A stretch of DNA of 64,000 bases, taken from NCBI GenBank assembly GCA_021018995.1, contig CM037588.1, positions 142,535,725 through 142,599,724 on the forward strand, in the 5' to 3' direction. The notes under the pieces were generated by a model, which was given only the letters and a program-made list of their open reading frames with translations, was not told where the DNA came from and ran no database searches. This document shows, one piece after another, positions 23,281-35,500 of the stretch (position 1 is its first letter; the number at the start of each line of letters is the position of its first letter). The stretch comes from Chloranthus sessilifolius (taxonomy: Eukaryota; Streptophyta; Magnoliopsida; Chloranthales; Chloranthaceae). The position numbers were made by a program, and so were the translations under genes.

Positions 23281-24063
23281 CTAGTATCCTTGCATATCAA
23301 GCATGCACGCCCTGAGTATGTCTTCTATTACTTGATTCACTCGCTCTGTCTGTCCATCAGTTTGAGGATGGAAAGCTGAACTAAAGTCTAGTCGTGTTCC
23401 CATTCCTTCTTGAAATTTCTTCCAAAACTTGGATGTATATAGTGGATCACGATCTGAAACTATGCTGCTTGGAATCCCATGTAATCTTACAATCTCCTTC
23501 ATGTATAAGTCTGCCAGTCTTCCTGCTGTATATGTAGTATTGTACGGCAAAAAGTACGCTGATTTGGTCAATCGGTCTACGACGACCCAAATGGCATTGC
23601 GTCTCTTGGCAGTACGGGGTAATCCAACAATGAAGTCTATTGAGATCGATTCCCACTTCCATTCTGGGATCGGTAAAGGTTGCAATAGTCCAGCAGGATG
23701 TCTATGATCAACCTTCACTTGTTGACAAGTCAAACACTGTGACATGTACTCGGCCACGCCTTGCTTCAGTCCTCTCCACCAGTAGTTCTTTTTCAAATCT
23801 TGATACATTTTGGTGCTACCAGGGTGGATAGCATAATTTGACTTATGGGCCTCATCAAGAATCGTTTGTCTTAGATCGGCATCGTCCGGAATGCAGAGAC
23901 GACCTTTAAACAACAAGGAACCATCTTCTTTTACTGAGAAGTCCGATCTGATGCCTTCACTCACATCTTGATGAATCTTTGTTAATGTCGGATCTTTCAT
24001 CTGTAGATCGTGGATATGCTCAAATATCACTGGCTTTACTGATATGTTAGCCAAAGGATCCAA
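23281..24063 (-). pseudogene. Gypsy integrase zinc domain and catalytic core
   Basis: HHCC zinc segment ('DEAHKSNYAIHPGSTKMYQD', then 'YMSQCLTCQQVK'). Core Asp in 'SIDFIVGLP', second Asp in 'SIVSDRDPLYTSKFW', and Glu in 'FHPQTDGQTERVNQ'. Fossil part of the element. Confidence 0.92.
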
Positions 24064-24450
24064 AGGTCCTTTGACTCAATGTTCGCATCATAGAGTGCCA
24101 GGTCTTCCAATAATTTCCATCGGTGCATACCCAAAATCAAAGAAGCTAACTGAGCTGAACCTTTCCGACTCAGAGCATCGGCTACTACATTCGCCTTACC
24201 TGGATGGTATTGTATGGAGCAATCGTAATCCTTAAGGAATTCCATCCACCTGCGCTGTCTCATATTGAGCTCTTTCTGTGTAAAGAGGTATCGGAGGCTC
24301 TTATGATCGGTGAAAATTTCAAAAGTCTCACCATACAAGTAATGTCTCCAAATCTTCAGCGCAAAAATGGCTGCTGCCAGTTCCAAGTCATGAGTCGGGT
24401 AATTTTTCTCGTGTTCTTTCAACTGTCTTGATCCGTAAGCTATCACCTTC
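24064..24450 (-). pseudogene. Gypsy RNase H part
   Basis: '[20 protein letters not shown]', '[19 protein letters not shown]', '[19 protein letters not shown]' and '[16 protein letters not shown]' are the classic Ty3/gypsy RNase H blocks. Fossil. Confidence 0.9.
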
Positions 24451-24576
24451 TTGTGTTGGGTCTGAAAATAACTACCTTGTTCTTCGACGATTTGCTGTAA
24501 TAATGTCATACCAACCACCATGCCAAGGATCACGTCAAACCCTTGCATGTCTAACAGTATCAACTTTGCTTCCAAT

Positions 24577-25041
24577 TCATGCACCTCTAAGTCTCGAACT
24601 GCTACAATGATGGATTTGCAAGCTAACTCCGTGTCTACTAACTCTCCAGTTGGAATAGACACAGATAGGACGAAATCCAACGTCTCTGGAACAATGCTGC
24701 GCCAACCAGTCCATGCCAAGGATCACGTCAAACCCTTGCATGTCTAACAGTATCAACTTTGCTTCCAATTCATGCACCTCTAAGTCTCGAACTGCTACAA
24801 TGATGGATTTGCAAGCTAACTCCGTGTCTACTAACTCTCCAGTTGGAATAGACACAGATAGGACGAAATCCAACGTCTCTGGAACAATCTTCATCTTCTT
24901 AGCGAAACGTGGAGTAACGAATGAGTGGGTAGACCCGGGGTCTATCAACACTCGAGCGTCATATCCACCGAAGCATCCTTTTTCATATATATTTAGAGTA
25001 CCTATTGTATACGTACATACATACAATAATTTACACATCAA
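24577..25041 (-). pseudogene. Gypsy protease part
   Basis: 'ARVLIDPGSTHSFVTPRFAK' corresponds to the retropepsin D-(S/T)-G-type site, followed by '[18 protein letters not shown]', the usual end of the plant chromovirus protease. Fossil. Confidence 0.85.
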
Positions 25042-25120
25042 TTTACACTCTTAATTCACATACAGCTTTTTGTATTGAGAAAAGAATCTATAAAATTTCT
25101 AATGCATGCTCCTTCTCTAT

Positions 25121-26524
25121 CTAAGATTTTAATGAAATGAAAATTTTCTTGAATAAAAAAAAAATCTCACCTTGGATGACGTCATGCACGTTCCCTGCTT
25201 CCTGAGCAGTGACTGCATAGGCTCTCCCCTGGACGATTGGTTTCCTTGCTTGAATTGGTCGTGGTGCTGCAACTGAAACCGTCTTTCTCTTATCCGTCTC
25301 GGGGCAATCCTTGATTAAGTGGCCCACCTTGCCACATCGGAAACAACCCCTAGTTCCCGATCTACAGTCCACTGTCCTATGAGGCTTGCCACACTTTGCG
25401 CAAGTCTCCCGAGGTGCGGAAGAAACAAAGACGAGAACCACAATGCTGGCGCCAGTAGACATGGCAGGGCTCTCATAGCGAATAGGTCTCCCCGACGCAA
25501 GTAATGGAAACCTCTGTTGGTGTTGCTGTTGCGTCGGTCTTCCGAAACCCCCTTGGAACTGTGGTCTCTGATTCTGGGCCATGAACCTCGGCTTTTTGTT
25601 CACCGGTTCGTAGTGCCCCGATCTTCCTTGTTCATTTCCTCCTCTCTGCTGCTCTCTCTGTCTATATCTATTTGTATTCTCCTCTTCAACTACCAGTGCT
25701 TTACTCATGACCTCTTCATAGGTCCTTAGTTGAAATGGAGCTACGCCTCCCCTAACTTCAGGCTTCAAACCTTGCTGAAACCTCTTGGACTTCATCACTT
25801 GATGACGCTGAGCAAAACGGGCAAGTCGCAGAAACTCTACCCCATATTCTCTCACTGTCATTCTCCCTTGCACCAATTGTAAAAATTGTATCTCTAATTG
25901 ATTCCTCACCACTTCTGGAAAATATTGTTTGTTGAACTCCTCAACAAACTCCTCCCAAGTCCAAGGCAACTTTGGGGTCTCCTGAGCCCGAGTCCGTATC
26001 ACGGACTTCCACCATGGCCCAGCCTCCCCATCCAACATGTAAGCTGCCCATCTGACACTCTCATCTTCCGTGCACGTCAGCACGCTAAAGACTTTCTCCA
26101 TCTCCATCAACCAGTTCTCGGCCATTGTGTCTCGTCGCCTGAAAATGAAGGAGGTCTCATCCTCCTAAACTCAGAAAAGATGAGGGCACAGTGCAACGCA
26201 GTCCTGCTACAGTGGTGTAGGTGGTCGTTCTCTTGACGCATGAGCTGCAAAGGATGCGGCTTGTTGTGCCATGGCAGCTGCCATAGTCTCCATAGTGTCC
26301 ATCATCCTTTGTCGCTCTTCTCTGTCCTCTTGTCTTTCTCTCAATCTTTCTTGTTCTCTTAGATCTTGATCTTGCTGATCTCGATCTTCTTCACCCCGTT
26401 GTCTACTACTCTCGCCTGGGCCTCACTCTAAATGCACTCTATTTGTAGGAGAGATGTAACCATCTCCACTACGTAGACTCCTCTGCTTGGCTCCCCTTGG
26501 TCGGCCTCTTCCTCTAGATGACAT
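25121..26524 (-). pseudogene. Gypsy Gag part
   Basis: A plausible start at 26524 gives an Arg/Gly-rich N-terminus ('MSSRGRGRPRGAKQ'). The retrotransposon Gag domain follows ('AENWLMEMEKVFSVLTCTED', 'WEEFVEEFNKQYFPEVVRNQ'), then a CCHC knuckle ('CFRCGKVGHLIKDCPE') near 25300. Fossil with breaks. Confidence 0.9.
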
Positions 26525-26609
26525 TTATGCGATTTGAAACTAAAGTTTCGTTAGCAGAAGCCCCTATGTTCTGATAAAAGAACCCTTGTCAGAATTGCTA
26601 AAAGAAAAT

Positions 26610-26622
26610 GGCTTTGATACCA
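26610..26622 (-). promoter_or_regulatory. Primer-binding site of the gypsy element
   Basis: Minus strand reads TGGTATCAAAGCC, close to the complement of the initiator tRNA-Met 3' end. It lies two bases inside the 5' LTR and confirms the minus orientation. Confidence 0.85.
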
Positions 26623-26624
26623 AC

Positions 26625-29265
26625 TGTGACAGCCCAGATTTTGGCACCCCGAAACCCGTGCCATCAGCATGATCATCTTGACCGTGCCCTTTAGCTAAGC
26701 ATGGAACACTGGTATATCAAGCATCAAAAGTAAAATAAATGAACTTTTGGAATTTAAATCTATATTAATTAACTCCCCCAAGATGCTTCTACCTCTGTAT
26801 GAATGGAGAACCGATCCGAACCATCGATGATAGCAATCATCACGGATGGTTCGTCCCAAAAGAGAAATCCCAACTCCTCATATACATGATTTTAAACAAA
26901 ATAAATGCTTGACATACCAAGCCGTACAAAATAAACCTCTCCAAGAATCTCTCAAAGTGGCACAACGGAGTCCTCTAGAAGAAGTCCTCTGGAGGTGGCT
27001 CCAACTCGTCACGTGAGGTCCGACTCACGGGATCGGCGTCTCCTGAAGCCTCCCTAAGCTGCTAGTAGTGGACCTGCGACGTATAGTCTATAGGGTGAGC
27101 TACATCCTAGCTCAATAGGGAACAAACACAGTTGAACATATAAATTATGACTCACATATATTCCATGATATGCCATGCATGATGTGTCTATGCAATTATT
27201 GATGAAACAGTTAAAAAGCATTTCGTTTTACTGTTGATTACTTATGTTTTCATTTACTCATGAATGATGCTGAAAAGGCCTAAAGTAAAACTTAAACTTT
27301 CAACTTAAGTAATCCCCGAGCAATATAGCATCGAGCCCCGATGAGATACCCATCATCGTCATCTATATAGACAGTTTTAACCGTATTCCCTGGGAATACA
27401 AATAGTACCCAAGCCCCTTTCCCCTGGGGATTGGTGGCGGGGTTTCACTTGTCTCAATCAACACCCCTGGGGTGTGCTTACTATGTACGGATAAGCCTCC
27501 GCACTGGCCTACGATTTCGCCGTCGTATCGGTCACGGATATCCTGCCGTGTCAGTCGTGGATATCCCGCCACGTCGGTGGGGTACCCTATCAAACCTCAA
27601 ATAACAAAAATATCGGTGCCTTATATATAATTATTCACCGTGTAAATGTGCTATCTTATATCAGTTAGGCCCTATCAAACATGATTCAATCCTTGGATAC
27701 ATCCCTGGGATGTATCCATTTACTTGCATCACATTTGATGCCCTTATCTCTTTACTTCTTCATCCCCTGGGGATGGCTCATCATGATTACTCTTATGGAT
27801 GTCACACACACACACTTTTCACAAATTCTTAAGAAATAAACATTTGAATTGAATTCTATATCACTACATACATGCTCTTGTAAAATAAAGTACATGTTCA
27901 AGGTGTTCCCTACCTCAAGTCTTCATTTGATCAATGCATCAAGGTCCCACGTGGCTCCTTGTGCACTAGTCCACACGTACCACCTATGGTACCACATAAC
28001 AGGTGAAACACATCACAAAGGATGCTATAAAGAAGGTATAAGACCCTCCAAAAATCTTAAAGTCAAACCCAAAAGTCAACATAATTGATCTCAGTCGATT
28101 AATCGAATTCCAAAATCGATTAATCGAACCTGATTCGATTAATCGATTTCCAAAATCGATTAATCGAAGGTCAATATCGATTAATCGAAGTAATTTCGAT
28201 TAATCGAAATTCTCTGTTTCGCAAGGTCGATCCTCAATTCGAACAGTCGAGCTTTCATTCGATTAATCGAAATTCTCCTTTTCGCAAAGTCGATCCTCAG
28301 TTCGAACAGTCGAGTTTTCATTCGATTAATCGAATCCAATTTCGATTAATCGAAATTCTTCTTTTCGCAAAGTCGACCCTCAGTTCGAACAGTCGAGTTT
28401 CACAAGTTGATTAATCGATCCCAAATTGATTAATCGAAAACTAAAATCGATTAATCGAAATCCCATTTCGATTAGTCGATTTTTTCCTCAAGTCATTTCC
28501 TCCAACCCTTGGGGTCCACTGGAGGTTCCCAGTCGATTAATCGATCCCCAAATCGATTAATCGAAATCCAAAGTCGATTAATCGGAATCAAATTCGATTA
28601 ATCGAAATCGGGGTCCTCTGACCTTTCAACTTCCTGGCCAATTTCGATTAATCGAAACCCAATTTCGATTAATCGAAATTGTCAGATTCAACCCCTTTCG
28701 AGCTGTTCTTCCCAATCTTTTTCCATACTTTTTCCTCTATTTTTCTAAGCCATTATCCTATGATTTTAACCCACATTCAACCACAACTTAACCCCTATAA
28801 TTTATGCATTTTATTTACAAAAATTTTACCTTGAATAGATCTCAAGTTGATTTCAATCCAGTGGTTGGAAGGCTAGGGTTCCAGCTTTGCTTTTTAGCGG
28901 ATCCCTCGCGTCGAATCGGGCGTTTATTGCTCGAATCTCCCTTCCTCAACTAGCATTCACTCCTTACATTAATCACTCTCTTTACTCTCTCTCTCTTCTT
29001 TACTCCTTCAACAACATCAAACCCTTACTTTTAGGGCTATTAAACCCTTTTATCTATCTCCCTCTTTGTGTGTTGAGCACATACACCGTAGTAGGTGTAA
29101 GTGACTTCCCATTTACATCACGCACCACATATTTACTCGAACCATCACATCTCGCCCGTTCATCACATTCTATGCTAACTCTTAATCTCCTGATTGGTCA
29201 AACTTGTGACCAATCAGGCACGGATCCCGAGGTCATAGTTTAGCGTGATTTTTCGAGCTATTACA
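26625..29265 (-). repeat. 5' LTR of the gypsy element (right on the + strand)
   Basis: 2,641 bp, nearly identical to 17207-19836. It includes a second TCGATTAATCGA array at about 28095-28685. Confidence 0.92.
28095..28685. repeat. Array of TCGATTAATCGA palindromes in the right gypsy LTR
   Basis: Same array as 18675-19285. The two copies differ by a few palindrome units and single bases, so array length is already changing between LTRs that were identical at insertion. Confidence 0.95.
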
Positions 29266-29314
29266 CAAAAAAATCGGTTTCAATTCAGTTCGGTTAACGG
29301 AACTTGCACCCTTA
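29266..29314 (+). mobile_element. Right part of the split hAT-like MITE
   Basis: Continues the element begun at 16953, ending AACTTGCACCCTTA. It starts with the CAAAA target duplication of the gypsy element. Confidence 0.5.
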
Positions 29315-29384
29315 AGTGTAGAACCACACTCGAGTGTAGAATCCTATATCTACTATTTTTAATTGATGATTCTTTGAGCGCAAC

Positions 29385-29634
29385 TAATGTTTCCACCATT
29401 AACACGGCCTTGAATTAGATGGTGGAGTTCATTTTTCATCCAATCTTTCACACAATAGGTCTTGAGATCGTGGCCCGCCTATCATATGGTTAGGCGTTGA
29501 TTCCATGTGGCCCGCATCTTAATTAGATTGTGGTGTACCATAAGAATGATCTTGGGTGGGATGTGTTTCACGTGGAATCAACATCTAACCGTTTGATATG
29601 TAAAAAGATTGAGACGAAAAAGATCTCCTTCATC
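29385..29634. repeat. Fold-back repeat F1 copy, left part
   Basis: The left arm runs 'accattaacacggccttgaa', 'gatggtggagttcattttt' and 'gttgattccatgtggcccgcat'. The opposite arm ('cacgtggaatcaacatctaacc', 'gatctccttcat') starts near 29565 and continues at 30175-30220 after a hAT-like insertion. The two arms make an inverted repeat of roughly 120 bp. Confidence 0.65.
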
Positions 29635-30174
29635 TAGGGCTGTGCATTTTTTGAGCCGAACCGAACCATTGGTTTTGGTCCGATTTGGATGGGAGCCAAT
29701 TTGGGTTTGGTTTGACAAAAAGAAAAATCAAAAAGTTCAGTTTGGTTTCGGTTTCGAGCCTTCCCAAGCCGAAACCAACCGAATCGAACTGATTGTAAGT
29801 ATACTTTATATATATATAGTCAACTTGAGTAAAGCAGACGATTGGGATGTGAGGCATTTATTTTTGTTATCTGTTTTGAAAAGGGTGTTGTTATCTGTTT
29901 TAAAAAGGGTGAATAGATTATAAATGTAAAACGACTCCGAAAAAATGAAAATAGTAAAAGTATAAAACAGGTTGAGAAATTGGAAAAATTTTAATATGCA
30001 AGTAGAACTTATAGGAAAACTGAAACCGACCATACCAAACTGAAACCAAATCGAATCGGGTTAGTTTGGATGAACAGTTGGACGGTTTGGTTTGAACATT
30101 TAGAAACCGATTAGAATCGATTTGGTTTGTGATATTGGTCCAAAACCAACCAGACCGAACCAAATACATCCCTA
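29635..30174 (+). mobile_element. hAT-like non-autonomous element
   Basis: Starts TAGGGCTGTGCA and ends ATACATCCCTA, so the termini are inverted (TAGGGCTG and TAGGGATG). Flanks CCTTCATC and TCGTCATC match at six of eight positions, which fits a worn 8-bp hAT target duplication. The ends are 'ccgaaccgaacc'-rich; the middle is AT-rich and non-coding. It splits an F1 fold-back repeat. Confidence 0.7.
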
Positions 30175-30282
30175 TCGTCATCTGATTTAGGGCAATCAAC
30201 GTTGTTAATGGTGGTACCATCAATTGTAAATAATGCTATCCTTTTGTCCTTGTGTAGCTCGGTATTCACAACTGAAGATTAT
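30175..30282. repeat. Fold-back repeat F1 copy, right part, and spacer
   Basis: 'gatttagggcaatcaacgtt' and 'aatggtggtacca' complete the inverted arm of the copy begun at 29385, followed by about 60 bp of unrecognised spacer. Confidence 0.6.
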
Positions 30283-30452
30283 GTTGGCGCAATTGATGGT
30301 TCTACCGTTCACACCGTTGACTGCCTTGAATGAGATGATAGAGATCATTTGTCGCCCTAATATTTCACACAATAGATCTTGAAATCATAGCCCAACTATC
30401 AGACGGTCAAGTGATAATTCCACAAGGCACACATTCGTGATCATGTTATACC
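30283..30452. repeat. Second F1 fold-back copy, left part
   Basis: 'ggttctaccgttcacaccgt', 'tgactgccttgaatgagatg', 'agatcttgaaatcat' and 'cagacggtcaagtgat' follow the F1 order. The copy is cut by the solo LTR at 30453 and resumes at 37035. Confidence 0.65.
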
Positions 30453-31996
30453 TGTGACAACCCGAATTTCAACACCCCGAAACCCGTGCCATCGGCATAG
30501 CCCTCGAGACCGTGCCCCATGAACATGTGCGGAACACTTAGTACATCCCATTCACAATAGTACCCATATATAGGATTTAACGTAAAGTAAATCTCCAATC
30601 TACTATAAGCTAAACCCAAAATAATAATCCAAAAGATAGCTTTCATTTCATGTCTCAGCATGAACAAAAGAACCAACCCGAACCATTAGTGCCTTATCTA
30701 AGGTCACTCCCAATGGTTCGACAAAATAATATTACATGTATCTTTACGTTTACAAAAATATGGCCGGACATACCAAGCCGTAAATCTTTCTTTCTCAAAA
30801 CACTATCAAAGTAAGCAGCGAAATCTCCTAGATGAATTTATTTGGAGGAGGCTCAAATTCCTCTCTTGGAAAGTACTCTGGGTCCTCGGGCTCAACTACG
30901 TTAGTAGTCACGCCTAACTCGTCGGTGGCAACTCCTAAATCATCATCTGTGACATATAGTCAAGGGTGAGCTACATCCTAGCTCAATAGGGGAAATATCA
31001 CAACAAGTATATCTTTCTTACTAACATATATTTCATGACAGGAATAAAACATGGGCTCACAATTATCTTTGCTTGAAACAAATAAATTTAAGATGCAATA
31101 AACACTTTGACTGCAATTATTACCTACTCTTTGAAATTCAACATGATTACTATTTTCCTTTAGTTGCAACCAGGCTGAGACCATGACTTAAATCTTAACT
31201 TAAATAATCCTCGAGCAATATAGCATCGAGCCCCGATAGAATACCCTCCATCGTCGTCTAATCAGACTATTTATCATTTCATTATCCACGTCCATATCTC
31301 GTAGGTGACGGCTATACTACTACTACATATCCCTGGGATGTCTGCTGGTGTACGGATTAGCCGCCGTACCGGTCACGGATATCCTGCCGAGTCAGTCACG
31401 GGTATACCGCCGCGTCGGTTGGGTATTCTCTGAACCTTAAATCAAATTGTGCAATACATATAGTTGTTCACCGTGAATTTGTGCTAATAGATAATAACAC
31501 CCAGCCCGTGCATTCTGAATTACTGTTTATCTCTTAGCGTGGATCTTTACATCCACCATACATCCCTGGGATGTCACGTTATCAGTTGCATCTCTGCGAT
31601 GCCTATGCGTTCTTACATCCCTGAGATGATTAAACTCTTACTTAACAAGTTTACTATTTTATTTTTATAGACACACACACCATTGCCATTAACCACTACT
31701 CCTTTCATTAACTGAAACTCAAAACAATATTTTAAGAGACATGCATCATAAACTATCACTGCATATGTGCTCGTAATACAGTGTACCAGTTGAGATATTC
31801 CCCTACTTCACATGCGTCTCAAACCTTCGGATTCTCTAATCCGTTTCTTCTACGATTTACACACCGATCCGGCTTGACCTAGGTATGGTCAACACATGAA
31901 AATCATTATTACAACCTTTAACTATTTGGTCAAAAAGCCTAGGTTCAACTACTCTTTCTTTACAAGCTAAAATAGGCCTTAAAGCTCAAATCTACC

Positions 31997-32219
31997 AAAT
32001 CGATCGAACGATTTTAAATCGTTCGAACGAATTTCAATTTCGTTCGAACGATTTCATTTCGTTCGAACGAATCTCTCAGGACACCATTGTCCCCAATATC
32101 AAAATCTTTCGAACGAATTTCAATTTTCGTTCGAACGATTTACTCAGAAACCCTCCTTATTTTTACTTTCTCTAGCCAAATTCGTTCAAACGAAATCTCA
32201 TTTCGTTCGAACGAATTTG
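31997..32219. repeat. Array of TCGTTCGAACGA palindromes
   Basis: Five exact copies of the 12-bp palindrome TCGTTCGAACGA plus about three variants (such as TCGATCGAACGA), many extended by A/T on both sides. It occupies the same place in this LTR as the TCGATTAATCGA array does in the 17207/26625 LTRs, between the 'cctacttca...caaacctt' region and the 'atcaagatctaagctca' region. Confidence 0.92.
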
Positions 32220-32526
32220 CTCTTCCTCATTCATGGATCGATTTCATCTCTCCTTGAACTCATCCGATCCAACTACCATTTTATTATCCTTATTTTCTCA
32301 TGTTTGACTTATTAAATGCTATATTTAATCTACAAAAATAATATATCAAGATCTAAGCTCACCTCTTTTAGTTAGATCCTTTGATCCCGAGCTTTAGTTC
32401 ACTAGGGTTTCTCAAACTACCCAACTAAAATTTCTCCTCAATCCGCTAGACTTCGCGAGCCAAGATCGATCATTCGCATTCAATGCCTTCTTATGATCAC
32501 ATTTACTCTCTCTCTCTCTCTATCTT

Positions 32527-35500
32527 TGTTATGACCCGGATCATAGGATGGGCATTCAATGGCTTTAGATGTCATGAATCACCAAGCCCCGTGTGAGTGC
32601 TCCACACTCTAACCCAACCCACACACACAATCATTAGTGTAGAAACTTTATAATTTTAGTTGGACCCGGTTACTAGTTAGCAATATATTATATTTTAGGA
32701 AAAAAAAAACTAGCCTTTTATGCCCCATGATTCCCTAATTTTAGAAGGGAATTTGGGTCTTTGAACTCTTGCCTTTTTGGCAAATCATGCCCAAATTAAG
32801 TCTTCATCTTCTCTCTATAAACTCTCATATCCCTAGCTTCTTCCTCCTCCATCTATCTCCGCCACTCGTTCCTTCTCTACCAATATCTCGGCACCATTAA
32901 TGTTGTGATAATCCCTTTCCTTCTCTCGCATTCAACCAGCCTAGCACCCGCCGACTCACCATCGAAAACGCATCGCTAAAGCGACAGGCTGCCGCATCGC
33001 TGAATCGACGCGTAAGCTATCGTGTCGCCGAATCGATCAGAATCAACCCGTACACGCTCCAACAGGTGGGTGCCCCTCGATCGATCTTAAAATATCCAGT
33101 TTTTCTTTTTCTTTTTATATATATTATATATATTATTTACAGAGCTCTATTAATGGTTGATAGCCACGAAGAACAAAATAAAAATAAAATAAATAAATAA
33201 ATTTAAATAAACAATAATAAACTATATATAGATATATAATATAAATATATATGCTTATTTGTTGCCTAATAGGTATTGGCTTTGATTTATGTTGATGAAT
33301 ACATGATGGTATACAATGGTGCCCAACCTCCTTCTTCTCCACCGGTATCTGTAGCCAACAAGTTTGTCCCATTATTAATGGTAAAGATGGAGATTATAGC
33401 ACATAACAATCATTACCGTATCTTTTATTTTTTTTTAATTTTTTTCACAGAGCCTAAATCTAACCTAAGAAGTAGCCATTGGGCCCCTCTTTGAAACAGT
33501 CGGGGAGTTGTAGGTATTTAAAGGCCTCTAAAACTTTTGATTGGTTTAACTACACACGATTTATCTATGAATCTCTCGCGCACAAGTCTAATCAACCTAA
33601 TGCCAACTGTTGTTGTAAGACTTTAGGCACACGTAACATTTTTTTTTTTTTTTTTTTTTTTTTACGATTACCAATATTTGCAGCGTTTGATATCACGTAA
33701 CACCTTGGGTAACGCTTTTAGCTTTACAGTTACCAATATTTGCAAACATGAAAAAGGTTCACGTCTGGTAACACTTGTGATCTGAAATGTGCATGTTTTT
33801 TTTTTTTAATGCCTTGATGCATCTTATGATTCATGCATGCGATTTCGAGACACCCACCCATGGCGAAGCTCATTGTCGACAATGGCGCGATCATTATAGA
33901 TAAATTCTTGTTATTAAGAGGTGGCGCAATAGGGTGCATAATGCACGCATCGTGGCATGCACCTTGCGTATTACGTAGACCTTGAGAGACGGTGCCCACT
34001 TCAAGAGCAGAGAGAAAATAGAGAGACAGTTTTAGCATAATTCTAGAGAGAGAGAGAGGTGATTTTTAACAGAAACTTCAGAGTAAGAGAGAGAGGACCC
34101 AATGAAAATCTAAAGAGAGAGATGTGAGAAAGAAGCGCTCAAGTGCCACTGGTTTGGCTATATATATATATGACGTTTCGGGCTGGGATAAGATATATTT
34201 CGGGGATCGGCCCAACTAAACGCCGACAATGCCGGTGATAACTTGCCCGTGCCAACTATTGTAGTTGGGCACTTTGAAGAATTTTACCTGATATGAATAT
34301 TTTGGTGCAACCATCCTTTTAGCACCATTGATTTCAAATGAAATAGATTCAAGGTTGGACCTGGTGGGCCCAACCCAAGAAATAGAACATAGATGGACCA
34401 TCTCTACTAATTAAAATCCTCGAGACATCTAACGGTTCAGAACTCGAAAATTTGGCCCACAAATCAAGAAAATTAAAAGGCTATTTAGATATCAGTGAAC
34501 ATGAAGGATTTGACCCTTAGATTTGAGACCTTAGAGGTCAAAATAAATTGGGCCCAACGACCTAATACCTTAGAATCATTTTTCTTAAATATCTGATGGT
34601 TCAGATCTGTTCAATCTGATCGCCACATGGTAGGTACACTAAGTGTGCACTTGACTGCTAGATCTTGTAAAACGTTGACTGGAAGATCTAGTGTGCTAGA
34701 GATCGAATCGGGATCGGGACAAAAGAATCAACCTTAGGTAAAATTTTATTGTCTAACCATCAAATGATTCAGATTAGAGGATAGATGACTCAAAGTTCAT
34801 GCCTTCTTATTTTAGCCTTAGGTGCCACATGGAATAATACACGGGTTACCTTTGACCCTTAATTTTTGAGAATTAAGGCGCAAGTGGCCAATAGGACCAA
34901 CTTCAAAACGATCTCAATAGTAACTCAATGTAATCTAATGGATCAGAAAGTGTCACTAAAATTTCTAGGACGCGCTTTGAGGCTCACAAATTGGAAAATT
35001 TAGTGAGGGATATTAACCCTTGTATAACTAGGCTAAGTGGATCATTTGACTGCCACATTGACCCACTCTTAGGTCAAATTAGTAAAAGGTGTCGATACTA
35101 AGACTGCACAAATATTATGAAACTTTAAAAACAGAAGGCCCGATCAGTAATCTGACGGCCCATAGAAGGTTTCTCCAAAATTTTTTTGTATGAAATATCT
35201 GTTATGTTAAAATGTTAATTATTATTTTATATTCACAAATATGTAAGGTGTATGAAATAGTTTCTTTAGGCCAAGTTAGTCCTTTCATCATATAGCATGC
35301 ACCACATAGAAAAATCACGATAGGGCATACGCACAATTAAAAAGAAATAAGCTATGTCACACGACTTTTAAGCCTTCGTCATAGTGGGGTTCCCGTCACG
35401 GTCACGTGAAACTTGGAATATGTATCCATGTATGGGATGTAACACCTCTATGGGGTATGAAATGTCGTCATCGAATACATCTAGGTTACTACGAACCCGT

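Larger units (their letters stand above)
17207..29265 (-). mobile_element. Ty3/gypsy chromovirus-type LTR retrotransposon with an extra gene-like unit
   Basis: 12,059 bp, flanked by the 5-bp target duplication CAAAA (17202-17206 and 29266-29270). The two LTRs of about 2.6 kb begin TGTGACAGCCC and end TATTACA on the + strand. A tRNA-Met-type primer-binding site abuts the right LTR. Minus-strand order is Gag with a CCHC knuckle, protease, RNase H, integrase with HHCC and D-D-E core, and a chromodomain-like C-terminus, followed by about 2.7 kb of extra sequence. The chromodomain and long LTRs point to the Tekay/Del side of the chromoviruses (inference). The LTRs are about 97% identical over the first 155 bp by eye, so it is fairly young. 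The coding part is broken in several places and not all expected pol parts are recognisable. Confidence 0.93.
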
